The notes under the pieces are model-generated. The model was not told the DNA's origin. It made no database searches and saw only the letters and a program-made list of their open reading frames with translations. A stretch of 48,858 nt of DNA from an uncultured Candidatus Melainabacteria bacterium (lineage in GTDB: Bacteria; Cyanobacteriota; Vampirovibrionia; Gastranaerophilales; Gastranaerophilaceae), in contig CAMUPF010000012.1 in NCBI GenBank assembly GCA_947090755.1, positions 1 to 48,858 on the forward strand. The letters run 5' to 3'. The number at the start of each line of letters is the position of its first letter. Within the stretch, counting starts at the first letter, position 1. Of this stretch, positions 36,818-46,163 are shown piece by piece. The translations under genes were made by a program, and so were the position numbers.

Positions 36818-37501
36818 TTATTCCTCAAATAATTTCTTTATATAAACGGTGTCGTTATTTGCTTTTAAAGCTCTTTTTAGTCTAACACAAGACTCGCATT
36901 TCCCGCAATGTTTTTGTGTGTTTGCGTAACAACTGTTTAACAATTCAAGCGGTGCGTTGTGTTTTAGTGCGAGTCGAACGATTTCGATTTTGTCACAGTT
37001 AATCAAAGGAGCCGTTACTTGCGGATGGACGCGTGTGGAGTATTCAAATTCTTTGTTAACTCTTTCAATGAATTCTTGAGTGTTGTCAGGGAAGGTTTGT
37101 GCTTCTTCTTTGTTTGCGCCGATGATTATGTTGGTGTAGTTTTCAGAATCAGCGAACGCGCCTGCAATGTTGAGAAAAAGACCGTTGCGGTTCGGAACCC
37201 ATACTGATTTTGCGGAATCTTCTTCATTCTTGAGTGCGTCGCCGGTTGGAACCTCTTTATCCGAACACAGCGCGGTGTGTGTAATTTCTTTCAACCAATC
37301 CAATTTGATTACTTTGTGCTCAAGTCCGTAAAATTTTGCGATTTTTTTTGACGCTTCAATTTCTTTTGCGGCAGACTTCTGGCCGTAATCAAATGTTAAG
37401 GCAAGGGTAACGTTTAATTCTTCTCTTACAATCGCAAGACTTACAACTGAATCCAGACCACCTGAGAGTAAAATTATTGATTTAATTTCGTTTTCTGACA
37501 T
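36818..37501 (-). CDS. queC: 7-cyano-7-deazaguanine (preQ0) synthase
   Basis: QueC converts 7-carboxy-7-deazaguanine to preQ0 with ATP and ammonia. The 227-aa protein has the PP-loop LLSGGLDSVVSLAI, FDYGQKSAAKEIEAS, VPNRNGLFLNIAGAFA and the zinc site CYANTQKHCGKCESCVRL. The ATG at 37501 with a GAGG site is preferred to an upstream in-frame ATG. It overlaps the 3' end of the HEAT gene by 20 nt. QueD, QueE and FolE are not in the window. Confidence 0.95.
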   Translation of the reverse strand: MSENEIKSIILLSGGLDSVVSLAIVREELNVTLALTFDYGQKSAAKEIEASKKIAKFYGLEHKVIKLDWLKEITHTALCSDKEVPTGDALKNEEDSAKSVWVPNRNGLFLNIAGAFADSENYTNIIIGANKEEAQTFPDNTQEFIERVNKEFEYSTRVHPQVTAPLINCDKIEIVRLALKHNAPLELLNSCYANTQKHCGKCESCVRLKRALKANNDTVYIKKLFEE

Positions 37502-38435
37502 CGTATTCCTCTTCATACTCGGCAATTAAATTTTCAGCCTCTTCTTTCAGGCTGTCAGGGTAAATCGGCAGGCTGATAACCTCGTCTAAAATGTCGCGGC
37601 CATCAATGTTATATAACGCAATTAGCGCGTTTTTTCTGACTTCTTCATCGCTGTCCTGCAATAGCGGCTTGATTGTTGCAGAGGATTTTGGGTGCTCGCT
37701 GTTCATAATAGCTTCTATGGCCGAAATCCTTACCTGTGCGGAATCGTCGACAAGAGAATTTTTAAGCGCAGTGAAAACAAGATCACTGCTGCCAAGTTTT
37801 AGTTTGCCCAAAGCTTCAATAACGCGTTCTTTCAGGAAAGTAAACCTGTTCAAAATCCCTTTGCTTGAATTTAAAATATTTACAAGAGGCTCAACCGCCC
37901 GAACATCACCAATAAGACCCAGCGCACAGGCCGCGGATTCTTTTACGTAAACAGAACGTTCATTCTGGTCGGTTACGACTTCAATTAACGGCGCAACTGC
38001 ATATCGGTCGCCAAGTTTTCCGAGTGCATCCGCACAGGCAAGGCGGATTTTGTAGTTCTCTTCTTTATTATTAAGGCAATAAAGTAAAGGTGTTACCGCC
38101 GCAGTATCCTTAAGGTTCGCGATTGCTTTGGCGCTCATTGCGCGAACACTGATAAAATTATCTTTTTCCTCCTGCGTACATTCAAAATTATTTTTCATCA
38201 ACAGAATATCAAGTAAAGCGTCAAGCGTTGAATTGTCACGGATTTTGTCCGCACAGCGAATTGTATGCATTAGAATTTCGGAGTTTTTAACGTTGGATAA
38301 AATATAATTGTAAATAAGAACAAGTTCATCGCGTGAATAGTGTTTTTCGAGGGTAATAATTTTCCTTATGGAACGTGAAATATTTTTTAGTTCCACAAGT
38401 CCGCATCTTTCCATTATGGCCGCAAAATCCAACAT
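37482..38435 (-). CDS. HEAT-repeat protein
   Basis: The 317-aa protein is built from helical HEAT/PBS-lyase-type repeats of about 31-33 residues, for example near residues 120-250: AVTPLLYCLNNKEENYKIRL, ACADALGKLGDRYAVAPLIE, ACALGLIGDVRAVEPLVNIL and STIKPLLQDSDEEVRKNALI. Such proteins act as protein-binding scaffolds. It begins an operon with queC, DUF366 and the SPOR gene. An in-frame ATG lies 9 nt upstream of the start chosen. Confidence 0.85.
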   Translation of the reverse strand: MLDFAAIMERCGLVELKNISRSIRKIITLEKHYSRDELVLIYNYILSNVKNSEILMHTIRCADKIRDNSTLDALLDILLMKNNFECTQEEKDNFISVRAMSAKAIANLKDTAAVTPLLYCLNNKEENYKIRLACADALGKLGDRYAVAPLIEVVTDQNERSVYVKESAACALGLIGDVRAVEPLVNILNSSKGILNRFTFLKERVIEALGKLKLGSSDLVFTALKNSLVDDSAQVRISAIEAIMNSEHPKSSATIKPLLQDSDEEVRKNALIALYNIDGRDILDEVISLPIYPDSLKEEAENLIAEYEEEYDVRKRN

Positions 38436-38597
38436 TAGTACCACTTACCCCTCATTTACTTAAAATATACTATAAAGATATTTAAAAGGCAACTGCGTAA
38501 CAGGTTTACAAATCTTAATTATATACGCAATTTTTTAATCTTAAAAAACTTTATATATGTAAGGTAGGTAAAGGTTATTTTTTAAGGTAGGTTTACT

Positions 38598-39437
38598 ATG
38601 AATGTAAGCGGTGTTGCATCGAATACATATCTAAATTACGCCAAACGGATTGGCCGTGTGTATCTGCATTCGACATTCGGTACCGGTATGGACGAATTTA
38701 TCACTTCTATGGATAAGTCGTTGTTTGCGAACAAGGCGGCCAGAAAACACTGGTACAGCAATCCGTGGGCCGGCATGGACAGAACTAATTTAGGCACGAA
38801 ATTTAAAGATGCATTCAAGTCGGTTGAGGCGCATGAAGAAGCTTTACGGAAAGCTAACGGCGGCAGTTATTTAAAAACTTTCTGGCATCAGGTACGGACG
38901 ATTCCGGAGGTATTCTCTAAAGAGTGGAAAGCCGGCGGTGCTGCGGCAAAAGCGGCAGGCAAATCCGTTACGTGGGGAAAAATCGGCGGTGCAAATAAGG
39001 CATTAATGAAACGTATGCCGTTGATTGGCGGTTTAATGGCCGTCGGGTTCCAGCTTCCAAATTTAATAACAGCATTCACTCATAAAGACGGCGGTGTCGG
39101 AACAGGGCTGGTCGAAACCGGAAAAGCTGCGGCTAAACTCGGACTTGAAACAGCAGGCTTTATGGTCGGTCAGGCGTTAATACCAATACCGTTTGTCGGC
39201 GGTCTTATCGGCAGTTTTGCGGCAGGATGGCTCGGTGAAAAGATTCTGGGTAAAAGTTTTGCAGAAAAGCATGAAGAACAACAACTTCCGGGAGAACTCC
39301 CGTTCATAGCGCAAAATAATCCACAGCAAACAACCGGTTCAGGCGAATATTCGGGCTGGACGCCTATAAAGCCGACAATGACTGACGAACAAATTTACAA
39401 CGCCGCACAATATCTTAATCGCGGAATAAATGTATAA
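38598..39437 (+). CDS. Unknown protein with glycine-zipper-like hydrophobic segments
   Basis: I recognise no family. The 279-aa protein has no N-terminal signal peptide. A polar, aromatic-rich half (residues 1-120) is followed by Gly/Ala-rich hydrophobic stretches (LIGGLMAVGFQLPNLITAF; GFMVGQALIPIPFVGGLIGS; FAAGWLGEKILG) that could insert in membranes, as in pore-forming or colicin-like proteins. The C-terminus is Gln/Pro-rich. AAGGTAGG precedes the ATG. It opens the block of exported-looking proteins that fills the rest of the window. Confidence 0.75.
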   Translation: MNVSGVASNTYLNYAKRIGRVYLHSTFGTGMDEFITSMDKSLFANKAARKHWYSNPWAGMDRTNLGTKFKDAFKSVEAHEEALRKANGGSYLKTFWHQVRTIPEVFSKEWKAGGAAAKAAGKSVTWGKIGGANKALMKRMPLIGGLMAVGFQLPNLITAFTHKDGGVGTGLVETGKAAAKLGLETAGFMVGQALIPIPFVGGLIGSFAAGWLGEKILGKSFAEKHEEQQLPGELPFIAQNNPQQTTGSGEYSGWTPIKPTMTDEQIYNAAQYLNRGINV

Positions 39438-39458
39438 AAACGGGTTTATCCCGTTTTT
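39436..39458. terminator. Bidirectional terminator
   Basis: AAAAACGGG-TTTAT-CCCGTTTTT lies between the convergent 38598 and 39457 genes, with A and T runs that suit both strands. It overlaps the stop of each gene. Confidence 0.8.
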
Positions 39459-42273
39459 ATGGTTTATATCCTGCCGGATATTCTAATGAACTGAATTCAT
39501 CAAGTGTTATATCCAAAATTTTACAGATATCTCCTATGTAATCGCGTTTGCGAATTAGTGAAGAGGCGTTGTAACCGTTCAAGGCCAGAATTATAATTCT
39601 TTTGCGAGCCTGCGAGTCTTTAGGAAGCTGGCTTAAATTTTTGACGCCCATATATCTTAAAATGTTTCGAACCCGTCGTTTACAAAGTCCTGACGCAATA
39701 TTTGCGTTGGAATACTGCTGGTTAAACTCATAAGCCGCCTCGTCAAAGGCTTTTGTCGCTTTAGCCGCGTTGCCGCCTGAGAGCACTTCAAGTGCCGCAT
39801 TTGTCTTATTGGAAAGCGTATTCATATAGTTTGGCGCGTTGAAGGATACATCAACAAGCGCTTCGTATTGGCCAGCTGTTAATTTTGATGTGTCGATACC
39901 TCTGGCTTTTTGGAGTTTATTGATTGCGTCAACAATATCGTGTGCAAGTATTTGATAGATTTCGCTTTCTGAAAGTTCGTGTTTATCAAGATAAGCTCTT
40001 TCCGCCGCTCTTGCGTTATGGAAATTGTGGCCTATACCGATAGTTTTTTTATTTGAACTGCATTTATAGGCGGTTTTACGGTACCCTTCGGTTTCTTTCA
40101 ACTCGTTTATGTAATCGAGGCTTACACCTGTGAACCTCGCTACATCTTCTGCGGATTTTATGTTTTTAAGGTTAGAATATTGCCATGAGAACTCACCGTA
40201 TTTTTTACCGATATCAATTTTTGCGATATTAGGTCTTACGTTTTGAATTGGTGTGATGATTTCTTGCTCAGAAACAGGCGGTTGTTCTTTAGAAATCCCT
40301 GCTGTCAGCGCTGCAAGGTGTTTGTTAAGCTTGTCCGCGGAGGCCGGCCCGAAACCGAACAATTCTTTGTTCAAACGGGTCGTAAAATCTGCGACAATTC
40401 CGCTGTTAACTTTGTCTTCACCGATTTGATTAACGACGGCCGACAAAATGTATAATATTTGTTTTTGTCTTGTACCGACATCTGTTCCGCGCTCTTCAAT
40501 AATTGCGTTTATAGGGGTTTCGTTGTCGTACATCTTTCGATACTGTTCAATTACGCCCTGCGCATTATTTTTATTGATTCGTGAAACCCATAGTTTTAAC
40601 GAAATATCATCCGCCGCACCGGTTTTATCAGAAACGATGTCTTCAATATTTTTGGCTATATCTCTTGTCGTTGTTTTCAGAAACGAATTTACAACCCTTG
40701 TGATATCGTCCGCGTCTTTGATATTTTTACGAATATATTTTTGTACATCTGATTGTAAAATTTCAAATGTTGTACTGAAATTTTCGTTTTCAAATTTCGT
40801 TTTATTAGCGTCAAGTAACTTATCTGTTATTGAAAGGATGTATTCCTGCGCGGTTACGTCGCCTTTTTTCTGTAAAAATTGTGTGATTGGAATTCCGCCC
40901 GAAAGTTTGTTGAAGGCTTCGAGGAATTTAACCACATTTTTCTGGTCAATACCATCAAGTAAATAATGAACATATTCTTTATCAATATTGTTTTTGTCTT
41001 TTGAAAGCGCTTCAAAGAGGGTTTTACTCATAAAATCAATATCTTTATTTTTACCGAGCGATGCGGTTAATTTTTCGATGTCATTAACGCTTTCGTTTTT
41101 TAACGAAGCGTTTACGTGTTCTAAAACGGTCTTGTTTGTCCCAAAACCGGAGGCGTCAACCTGTGCTCTGGTGATTTTTGAAATATAAGCCTTTCTAACC
41201 GGCTCATCACCCCATTCTTCATCTATAAGTGTGAGCAGTGATTTGCCGCCTGAAGCTTTTTTGAATTCTGCTAAAACTTCGGTGACATTTGATGAGTTGA
41301 CTTTATCCATTAAAACTTTTACATCAGTTCGACCTAGCGCAAAAGAGTTTTTATCGATTGTTTTGAAAAGTGAAGAGGCAATATCTTTAGGCTGTTTTAA
41401 AAGCAATGAATCCATTAAACTTTCAAGTTCTCCGATTTTGCCGTCTTTTAATAGTTGTTTAGCCTCGTCAAAATACGGTGAATCTTTGTAGCCGGCCGCT
41501 GTAAAATAGGAGTTGACAAAATTTTTCATCAATGCTTTTTTCTGTTCTTTTTCATCATCCGCGAACGGTTTTGTGAATTCATCGTTGAGGATTCTTAATA
41601 ATGATGTGTGGTCTTTGTTATTTTTATGGTTTTTAACTTTATTCGCAACCTCAATGGCGTTGCCCGCATTGATTGATTCTAAGAGATAGCGGAAGTCTTT
41701 ATCTGCGTATGAAAAGTGATTGTCATCCGCGTGGGTGAATATTTCGCCGGCAAGTTCCGTGGAATCAGCCGTATACATTTTCTGAACAGTTTCAACTATT
41801 TCGTTGACTTTGGAGGTTGAAATTCCCCATTCAAACCAGCTATCATCCATTTCAGAGGCTACTTCTTTATTAAACTCGGCCCTTAATCTTGCCAGTTCCT
41901 GCTTTTGGAAAGCGGTTTTAGCGCCGGTCATCGCTTTTTGATAAAGAATTTCAAAGGTTTTAATGGCTCCGGCTTTGCGCTCCTCACGTGTCATGGAATC
42001 ATCCTTGAGAAAGTCGCCCAGCAGTGTTTTACCTTTGTGCTCTTTTTCGTAATTCCCCATGACGGTGAGAATATTCCCCGTATTCAAATATTTTTCAGGT
42101 GTCTTTAGTGCCTTAACGTCAAGAATCCTCACCACAACTGTGCGCGTTTGGGTAGAATTAGATTTAGCCTTGCTGAAATTCACGTTGCTATTTTGGGCTT
42201 TTTTCTTATTACTGCTTTTTGCAGTATCACGTCTTGCGCTTGCTGCACCCACTTTTTGAACTTTTTCAGACAC
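39457..42273 (-). CDS. 938-aa repeat protein with C-terminal GH24 (phage-type) lysozyme domain
   Basis: The N-terminus is basic and low-complexity with no signal peptide. Residues about 150-700 hold several similar helical units of roughly 100 residues with a shared pattern like LLxxIxxxNVxxVLxxFxKxSGGxxL. Near residue 715 a GH24 domain starts: the catalytic Glu in KETEGYRKTAY, then KTIGIGHNF near residue 742 and TAGQYEALVDVSFNAPN. It ends with RIIILALNGYNASS and a helical tail. GH24 enzymes cut the glycan strands of peptidoglycan. I infer a wall-remodelling or exported effector role; the N-terminal repeats are unrecognised. Confidence 0.85.
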   Translation of the reverse strand: MSEKVQKVGAASARRDTAKSSNKKKAQNSNVNFSKAKSNSTQTRTVVVRILDVKALKTPEKYLNTGNILTVMGNYEKEHKGKTLLGDFLKDDSMTREERKAGAIKTFEILYQKAMTGAKTAFQKQELARLRAEFNKEVASEMDDSWFEWGISTSKVNEIVETVQKMYTADSTELAGEIFTHADDNHFSYADKDFRYLLESINAGNAIEVANKVKNHKNNKDHTSLLRILNDEFTKPFADDEKEQKKALMKNFVNSYFTAAGYKDSPYFDEAKQLLKDGKIGELESLMDSLLLKQPKDIASSLFKTIDKNSFALGRTDVKVLMDKVNSSNVTEVLAEFKKASGGKSLLTLIDEEWGDEPVRKAYISKITRAQVDASGFGTNKTVLEHVNASLKNESVNDIEKLTASLGKNKDIDFMSKTLFEALSKDKNNIDKEYVHYLLDGIDQKNVVKFLEAFNKLSGGIPITQFLQKKGDVTAQEYILSITDKLLDANKTKFENENFSTTFEILQSDVQKYIRKNIKDADDITRVVNSFLKTTTRDIAKNIEDIVSDKTGAADDISLKLWVSRINKNNAQGVIEQYRKMYDNETPINAIIEERGTDVGTRQKQILYILSAVVNQIGEDKVNSGIVADFTTRLNKELFGFGPASADKLNKHLAALTAGISKEQPPVSEQEIITPIQNVRPNIAKIDIGKKYGEFSWQYSNLKNIKSAEDVARFTGVSLDYINELKETEGYRKTAYKCSSNKKTIGIGHNFHNARAAERAYLDKHELSESEIYQILAHDIVDAINKLQKARGIDTSKLTAGQYEALVDVSFNAPNYMNTLSNKTNAALEVLSGGNAAKATKAFDEAAYEFNQQYSNANIASGLCKRRVRNILRYMGVKNLSQLPKDSQARKRIIILALNGYNASSLIRKRDYIGDICKILDITLDEFSSLEYPAGYKP

Positions 42274-42433
42274 TATACACCTCTTTTACCTTGTAAATAT
42301 AAGCTTTATTTCGGCAATTTTACCGTATAACTTTAATGTTTTTTACAATAATTTACAGAACCGCTTGAAAATAAACCGTTGTTTTAATATAATGACATAA
42401 GTAAGTTACATAATAATAGAAGGGGATATATCC

Positions 42434-43009
42434 GTGAATACATATATGACAGAAGGCGTTGGAAAAAGAATAGTTGATGCGCTTAAAAAACAGAGCGAAG
42501 TGGAATTTGTTAATAATACTGTGAATCCGCAGCCGGAAGAAACTGTTGAAACTATACAGCCGGATTTTACAGAAACACATACAATGGAGCCGGAAGTTTT
42601 TGTCGCAGAAAATAACTTCAATGCAATGCCGCAGCAACCGGTGTTCACAACTGTAAACCCTGTACAAAATAATGTTTATCCATCTGCGAATGACTTTAAC
42701 GGTCTTGAAGTTCCGCCCAATGTTGCGGTTTTACGCCAGTTGATTTCACAGCTTCCAAGCGGTGTTTCCCGTCAGGCAGGCGCTTTGGTCATCAAACAAA
42801 CAATGGAGGCTTTGGGTATTTCTATGAAATCCGTTCTTCAAGAAGCACAACAACTTCAAGAAAACATTAATCTTTCATCACGCGAATGCCAGAACAGCAT
42901 TTTAGAATGCAAAAAACAAATTAATACTCTTGAAGCGCAGGTTCAAAAATATCAAAAACAATCAGCATCTTTGAACGATATCGTTAGTTTATTTCTTCAG
43001 ATTAACTAG
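42434..43009 (+). CDS. Unknown protein with C-terminal coiled coil
   Basis: The 191-aa protein starts with an amphipathic helix (MTEGVGKRIVDALKKQSEVE), has an acidic Pro/Gln/Asn-rich linker (residues about 30-90), a hydrophobic central section (VAVLRQLISQLPSGVSRQAG) and a coiled coil at the end (ECKKQINTLEAQVQKYQKQS). No family is recognised. The GTG start at 42434 is supported by an AAGGGG site 8 nt upstream; an ATG four codons later is too far from it. It may be a scaffold or chaperone for the proteins encoded nearby. Confidence 0.7.
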   Translation: MNTYMTEGVGKRIVDALKKQSEVEFVNNTVNPQPEETVETIQPDFTETHTMEPEVFVAENNFNAMPQQPVFTTVNPVQNNVYPSANDFNGLEVPPNVAVLRQLISQLPSGVSRQAGALVIKQTMEALGISMKSVLQEAQQLQENINLSSRECQNSILECKKQINTLEAQVQKYQKQSASLNDIVSLFLQIN

Positions 43010-43329
43010 TATCTGAACGTGCTTTGGATATCTCTATCGAGCATACCTCTTGCTGATTCGTATTCAGTCATTACCATTCTTAACTGGTTTTGATAATTAT
43101 TCATTTGCTGATCAAGCCGCTGTTCTAATAACTTCATCTTGGCCTGTCGCTGCTGCAAAGTCTTCACAATAGGGGATTCGGTGTCATAGTCAGTACCGAC
43201 TTGCATTAAGTCATCATTAGACGACATCAAGTTCATCTTTGCTTGAGTAATCAATTGTATCTTGTATTCCAAATCGCATTTAAGACTTGTTAAATACTGC
43301 AAACGCATTGACGCTACTAACACACCCAT
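43006..43329 (-). CDS. Small helical protein, short member of the conserved-ends family
   Basis: The 107-aa protein is almost all helix. Its N-terminus (ASMRLQYLTSLKCDLEYKIQ) follows the same pattern as ASQARYLALTARKTNTEYEG of the 44712 gene, and its end (MLDRDIQSTFRY) resembles IEKNVESTFKTF there. It looks like the two conserved ends without the large middle domain. Such helical-hairpin proteins are typical of secreted filament or translocon subunits, but no family is recognised. It starts 11 nt after the 43341 gene and overlaps the 42434 gene by 4 nt at its end. Confidence 0.7.
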   Translation of the reverse strand: MGVLVASMRLQYLTSLKCDLEYKIQLITQAKMNLMSSNDDLMQVGTDYDTESPIVKTLQQRQAKMKLLEQRLDQQMNNYQNQLRMVMTEYESARGMLDRDIQSTFRY

Positions 43330-43340
43330 ACACTTTTTCC

Positions 43341-43613
43341 TTATCTTGTTTCGTTAAGATTGGCCCCTTTCAAAAACGTATGCTGGCTGTTTTTTGCGAT
43401 TAATTGTTCCATTTTCATCAACTGATGCTGGTGGTAATTCAACCTGTATTGTGCCATTTTTAACTTTTTTCTCATAGTTAAAAAATCTCTGACACCGTCC
43501 ATAAAAGACGCAACTAACGCTTTGACAGGGCTTTTTCTTATAATGAAGTTTCTTGAATATATTAAGAAATCAACTAATCTTTTTATATTCATCTCTAAAG
43601 TTTCTCGAAGCAT
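43341..43613 (-). CDS. Small basic helical protein
   Basis: From the ATG at 43613, which has an AAAGGA site, the protein has 90 aa. It is basic and helical, with RRLVDFL-like hydrophobic periodicity early and KKLKMAQYRLNYHQHQLMKM later. No family is recognised. It directly precedes the 107-aa helical protein on the same strand and is probably co-transcribed. The in-frame extension upstream (to 43667) lacks a ribosome-binding site. Confidence 0.6.
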   Translation of the reverse strand: MLRETLEMNIKRLVDFLIYSRNFIIRKSPVKALVASFMDGVRDFLTMRKKLKMAQYRLNYHQHQLMKMEQLIAKNSQHTFLKGANLNETR

Positions 43614-43779
43614 TACTGTTCCTTTACACTTTAGACCTACAAATATATAAAAACCCTCTATGCACAAATATTGCGCTTTTTCGAAATCATGTTACGAGTT
43701 CTTTACATTTTGTAAGCCAAATCTGTCTTAACGTTATGCATGCTCTATCGGACAAAAAAGAAAAAACTTTAATGAAAAG

Positions 43780-44592
43780 TTATAAGTTTTGTATAGCTTT
43801 ACTGTCACCTTCAATGGATTCTTTAAGCATTTTCTTGACGACATCGCCTTGAGTATCAAGCATTTTGCAAACGGTTTCAATGTTGCGAACTTTGTTTGTC
43901 AAAATTGTATCGGCGTTTGTCGTAACGTTTCCGGTTATTCTCTGATAAGCAGATAATGCTGCAGATGAAGTACCTTGCATTAAGTTACCCATAACGAGCG
44001 CAGGAAGTCCGTATTCCCCTAAGTATGGTGCGGCTGACTGCATAATTCCGCCCCATCCTGAGATTAAGCCTGCAACAGGTAGTACGAGGTTTTTGGCGAA
44101 CCCGAAACCGCTTGCGGTTCCGACGCCATAAGCGCTTGCGCTTGCCACGTTTGCGATACTGCTTGCGATACCTGACGCACCACCGGTAATGTAGCCGGTA
44201 TTAGTTCCCCAGCCGGAAATTGGTGATGCTCCGCCGGTGTAGAAACCTGAGTTGCCAAATAATGAAGCAGCCCCGCCAGGGAAGCCTGAATAGTTATAAA
44301 GTGAATCAATACCATAAGAACTTCCGCCTGAAACACCTGAGTGATAAGAGGTTCCGGCTACGTTCATGATTTCTGAGGAGCCGAAAGTTGTTGCAAAGTT
44401 TGACGGAGAAAATAAGGTTGCCATATTATACAAAAAGCCGCCTGTGCCTTCCCAGCCGGTGCCTGCGCCGGTTCCGGAAACGGTTATGTCGCGTAATTTG
44501 TCATAAGTTTCCCACAACTGCGCTTTGGCGTCGCTGCCCGCAGACCCGAATTTGTTTGCTATTACTAAATAACTGTCGTTTTTGTATGACAT
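43780..44592 (-). CDS. Gly/Ser/Ala-rich protein, probable exported structural protein
   Basis: The 270-aa protein starts MSYKNDSYLVIANKFGSAGS and has a long central region rich in Gly, Ser, Ala, Tyr and Phe (for example SGVSGGSSYGIDSLYNYSGF and SIANVASASAYGVGTASGFG), then a more ordinary helical C-terminus (IETVCKMLDTQGDVVKKMLK). There is no classical signal peptide. The composition resembles surface or appendage proteins. No family is recognised. An AGAGAGG site precedes the start. Confidence 0.7.
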   Translation of the reverse strand: MSYKNDSYLVIANKFGSAGSDAKAQLWETYDKLRDITVSGTGAGTGWEGTGGFLYNMATLFSPSNFATTFGSSEIMNVAGTSYHSGVSGGSSYGIDSLYNYSGFPGGAASLFGNSGFYTGGASPISGWGTNTGYITGGASGIASSIANVASASAYGVGTASGFGFAKNLVLPVAGLISGWGGIMQSAAPYLGEYGLPALVMGNLMQGTSSAALSAYQRITGNVTTNADTILTNKVRNIETVCKMLDTQGDVVKKMLKESIEGDSKAIQNL

Positions 44593-44615
44593 GATGACCT
44601 CTCTAAATTTTGTCT

Positions 44616-44711
44616 TGCTCGACTCGGACGGTGTAACCGTCTTTTATACTGGGCTTATCGGTGAAATTTAACGATTAGCCAAGTATAGAACCGGCTCAGC
44701 CGGCGCTCGCG
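44616..44711. repeat. Palindromic intergenic element
   Basis: Three stems lie in 96 bp: GACGGT-GTA-ACCGTC, an imperfect 16-bp stem TATACTGGGCTTATCG / CGATTAGCCAAGTATA, and CCGGCT-C-AGCCGG. The GC-rich ends (GGCGCTCGCG) resemble in style the prepilin leader elements. It separates the 43780 and 44712 genes on the same strand. Confidence 0.55.
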
Positions 44712-45950
44712 CTATGAACTGAATGTTTTGAATGTGCTTTCGACGTTCTTTTCAATAACTTTAGCAACGGCTTCCATTTCTGTTTGAAGCGCGTCTTGTT
44801 CGGTGTCAAGCTGTTTTAATCTTAATTCAAGCGTTCTGTCTTCTTCTTGAATAATTTTGGTTTTTGCGTTGATATCTTCAACTGCTTTTTCATACATTGC
44901 CTTGTTGTATTCGTATTGATTCATAGCATCCTGATATGCCGCCTGATCGGTAATTGTTTCGGTTTCGATGGTGAATGTTGCAGTTGAATTTTCATAGTTA
45001 ATTGATGTTGCACGGCCGGATTCGTCGAATTCAATGAATGCTTTGTCCGTTGAAGTGATTTTTGTTTTAATCGCTTCCGCGTAATATGTATTTAAATTTG
45101 TCTGATATTCGCTCGGATTAGCAGCGTTCATTGAAGAGTTTGCGCTGGCCATAAGTTCTTCTTCTGTTGCAAAATATTTTCTGCCCATAGAAGTATAGGT
45201 GTAAATGTTTTCTGCGGCTGCGATTTTGTCAGAAGGGTTATCTTTTCTGATTTGTTCAAGCATTAAATCAAGTTCTTTATCTTTTCCGGCTTCATATTTT
45301 GTAAGTTCATTGTTGCCAACGTAAGCAGGAACGATACCGTTAATTGAATATTCCTGAACGTCACCTGCGCCTAAAGTTGTTTTGTCGACGAAGTGCATTA
45401 CCTGTGCGTCATCGGTGTAAATGCCGAGATTTTCTTGCGGAATCGTCGCGAAGTCAGGATATTTATCTTTAAGAATATCGTATCTTGATTTTTCTTCGAT
45501 GTTAGCGGGATCGTAAGAAGACACCGGAAAACCGTCTACGGTGTAATTGGTGCCGTCGCTTGTGATTTTATCCGCAGGAATAAGGTTTGAAGTCGTATCG
45601 TAGCCTGTTCTAACCTGAGGATTTACTTTTGTATTTTTAATACCGGTAAATACATCTGAATAGTGGTAGTGTTTTACGAGGTAATTGTAGTCTGAAGAAG
45701 CATCAGAAAGTTCTGTCATTTCTTCAATGGCTTCTTCAACATTACCGTCCTGATAAGTATATTGAATAGTTGTGAAGTCCTGAGTGCTCGGTGCTGTCGG
45801 AACTTCAAGCGCTAAATACTGGTTGAAAGCATCAGCACTTTGGTTTGCAAGGGCTGTTCTTTCCTGATTTATTTGCTGGCCTTCATATTCCGTGTTGGTT
45901 TTTCTTGCGGTTAAAGCCAGATATCTTGCCTGTGATGCTGCCATACCCAT
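44712..45950 (-). CDS. Conserved-ends helical protein with large middle domain (MGMAASQAR family, copy A)
   Basis: The 412-aa protein begins MGMAASQARYLALTARKTN and continues in a helix rich in Gln and Glu to about residue 55. A variable middle (residues about 60-340) follows, and it ends in a coiled coil (IIQEEDRTLELRLKQLDTEQ and on to VESTFKTFSS). This plan, conserved helical ends and a variable centre, is like flagellins and translocator proteins, but I recognise no named family. A paralogue begins at 48096 and a minimal version is encoded at 43006. A GGAGAG site precedes the ATG. Confidence 0.8.
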   Translation of the reverse strand: MGMAASQARYLALTARKTNTEYEGQQINQERTALANQSADAFNQYLALEVPTAPSTQDFTTIQYTYQDGNVEEAIEEMTELSDASSDYNYLVKHYHYSDVFTGIKNTKVNPQVRTGYDTTSNLIPADKITSDGTNYTVDGFPVSSYDPANIEEKSRYDILKDKYPDFATIPQENLGIYTDDAQVMHFVDKTTLGAGDVQEYSINGIVPAYVGNNELTKYEAGKDKELDLMLEQIRKDNPSDKIAAAENIYTYTSMGRKYFATEEELMASANSSMNAANPSEYQTNLNTYYAEAIKTKITSTDKAFIEFDESGRATSINYENSTATFTIETETITDQAAYQDAMNQYEYNKAMYEKAVEDINAKTKIIQEEDRTLELRLKQLDTEQDALQTEMEAVAKVIEKNVESTFKTFSS

Positions 45951-46163
45951 AAGCGTACTCTCCTTCTATACAAAATTTATTTTTTACTACTCTACTTTAT
46001 TGCTTATAATGGTGATTTTTTAAAAGTCAATATTCTATAAAATATTATAAGCGCTATTATATTAAAAGGATATACAAAATAGCGTAAAATCAACCTTTAA
46101 GGGGAAGATATTTATTAAAAATCGTATATTTAGTGTATAATAATTTAAGAAAAAGGGGTAAAA

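Noticed and set aside
43006-43329. WXG100/ESX secreted protein
   Set aside because: Length and helical nature fit, but no Trp-x-Gly turn is present and no ESX ATPase is nearby.
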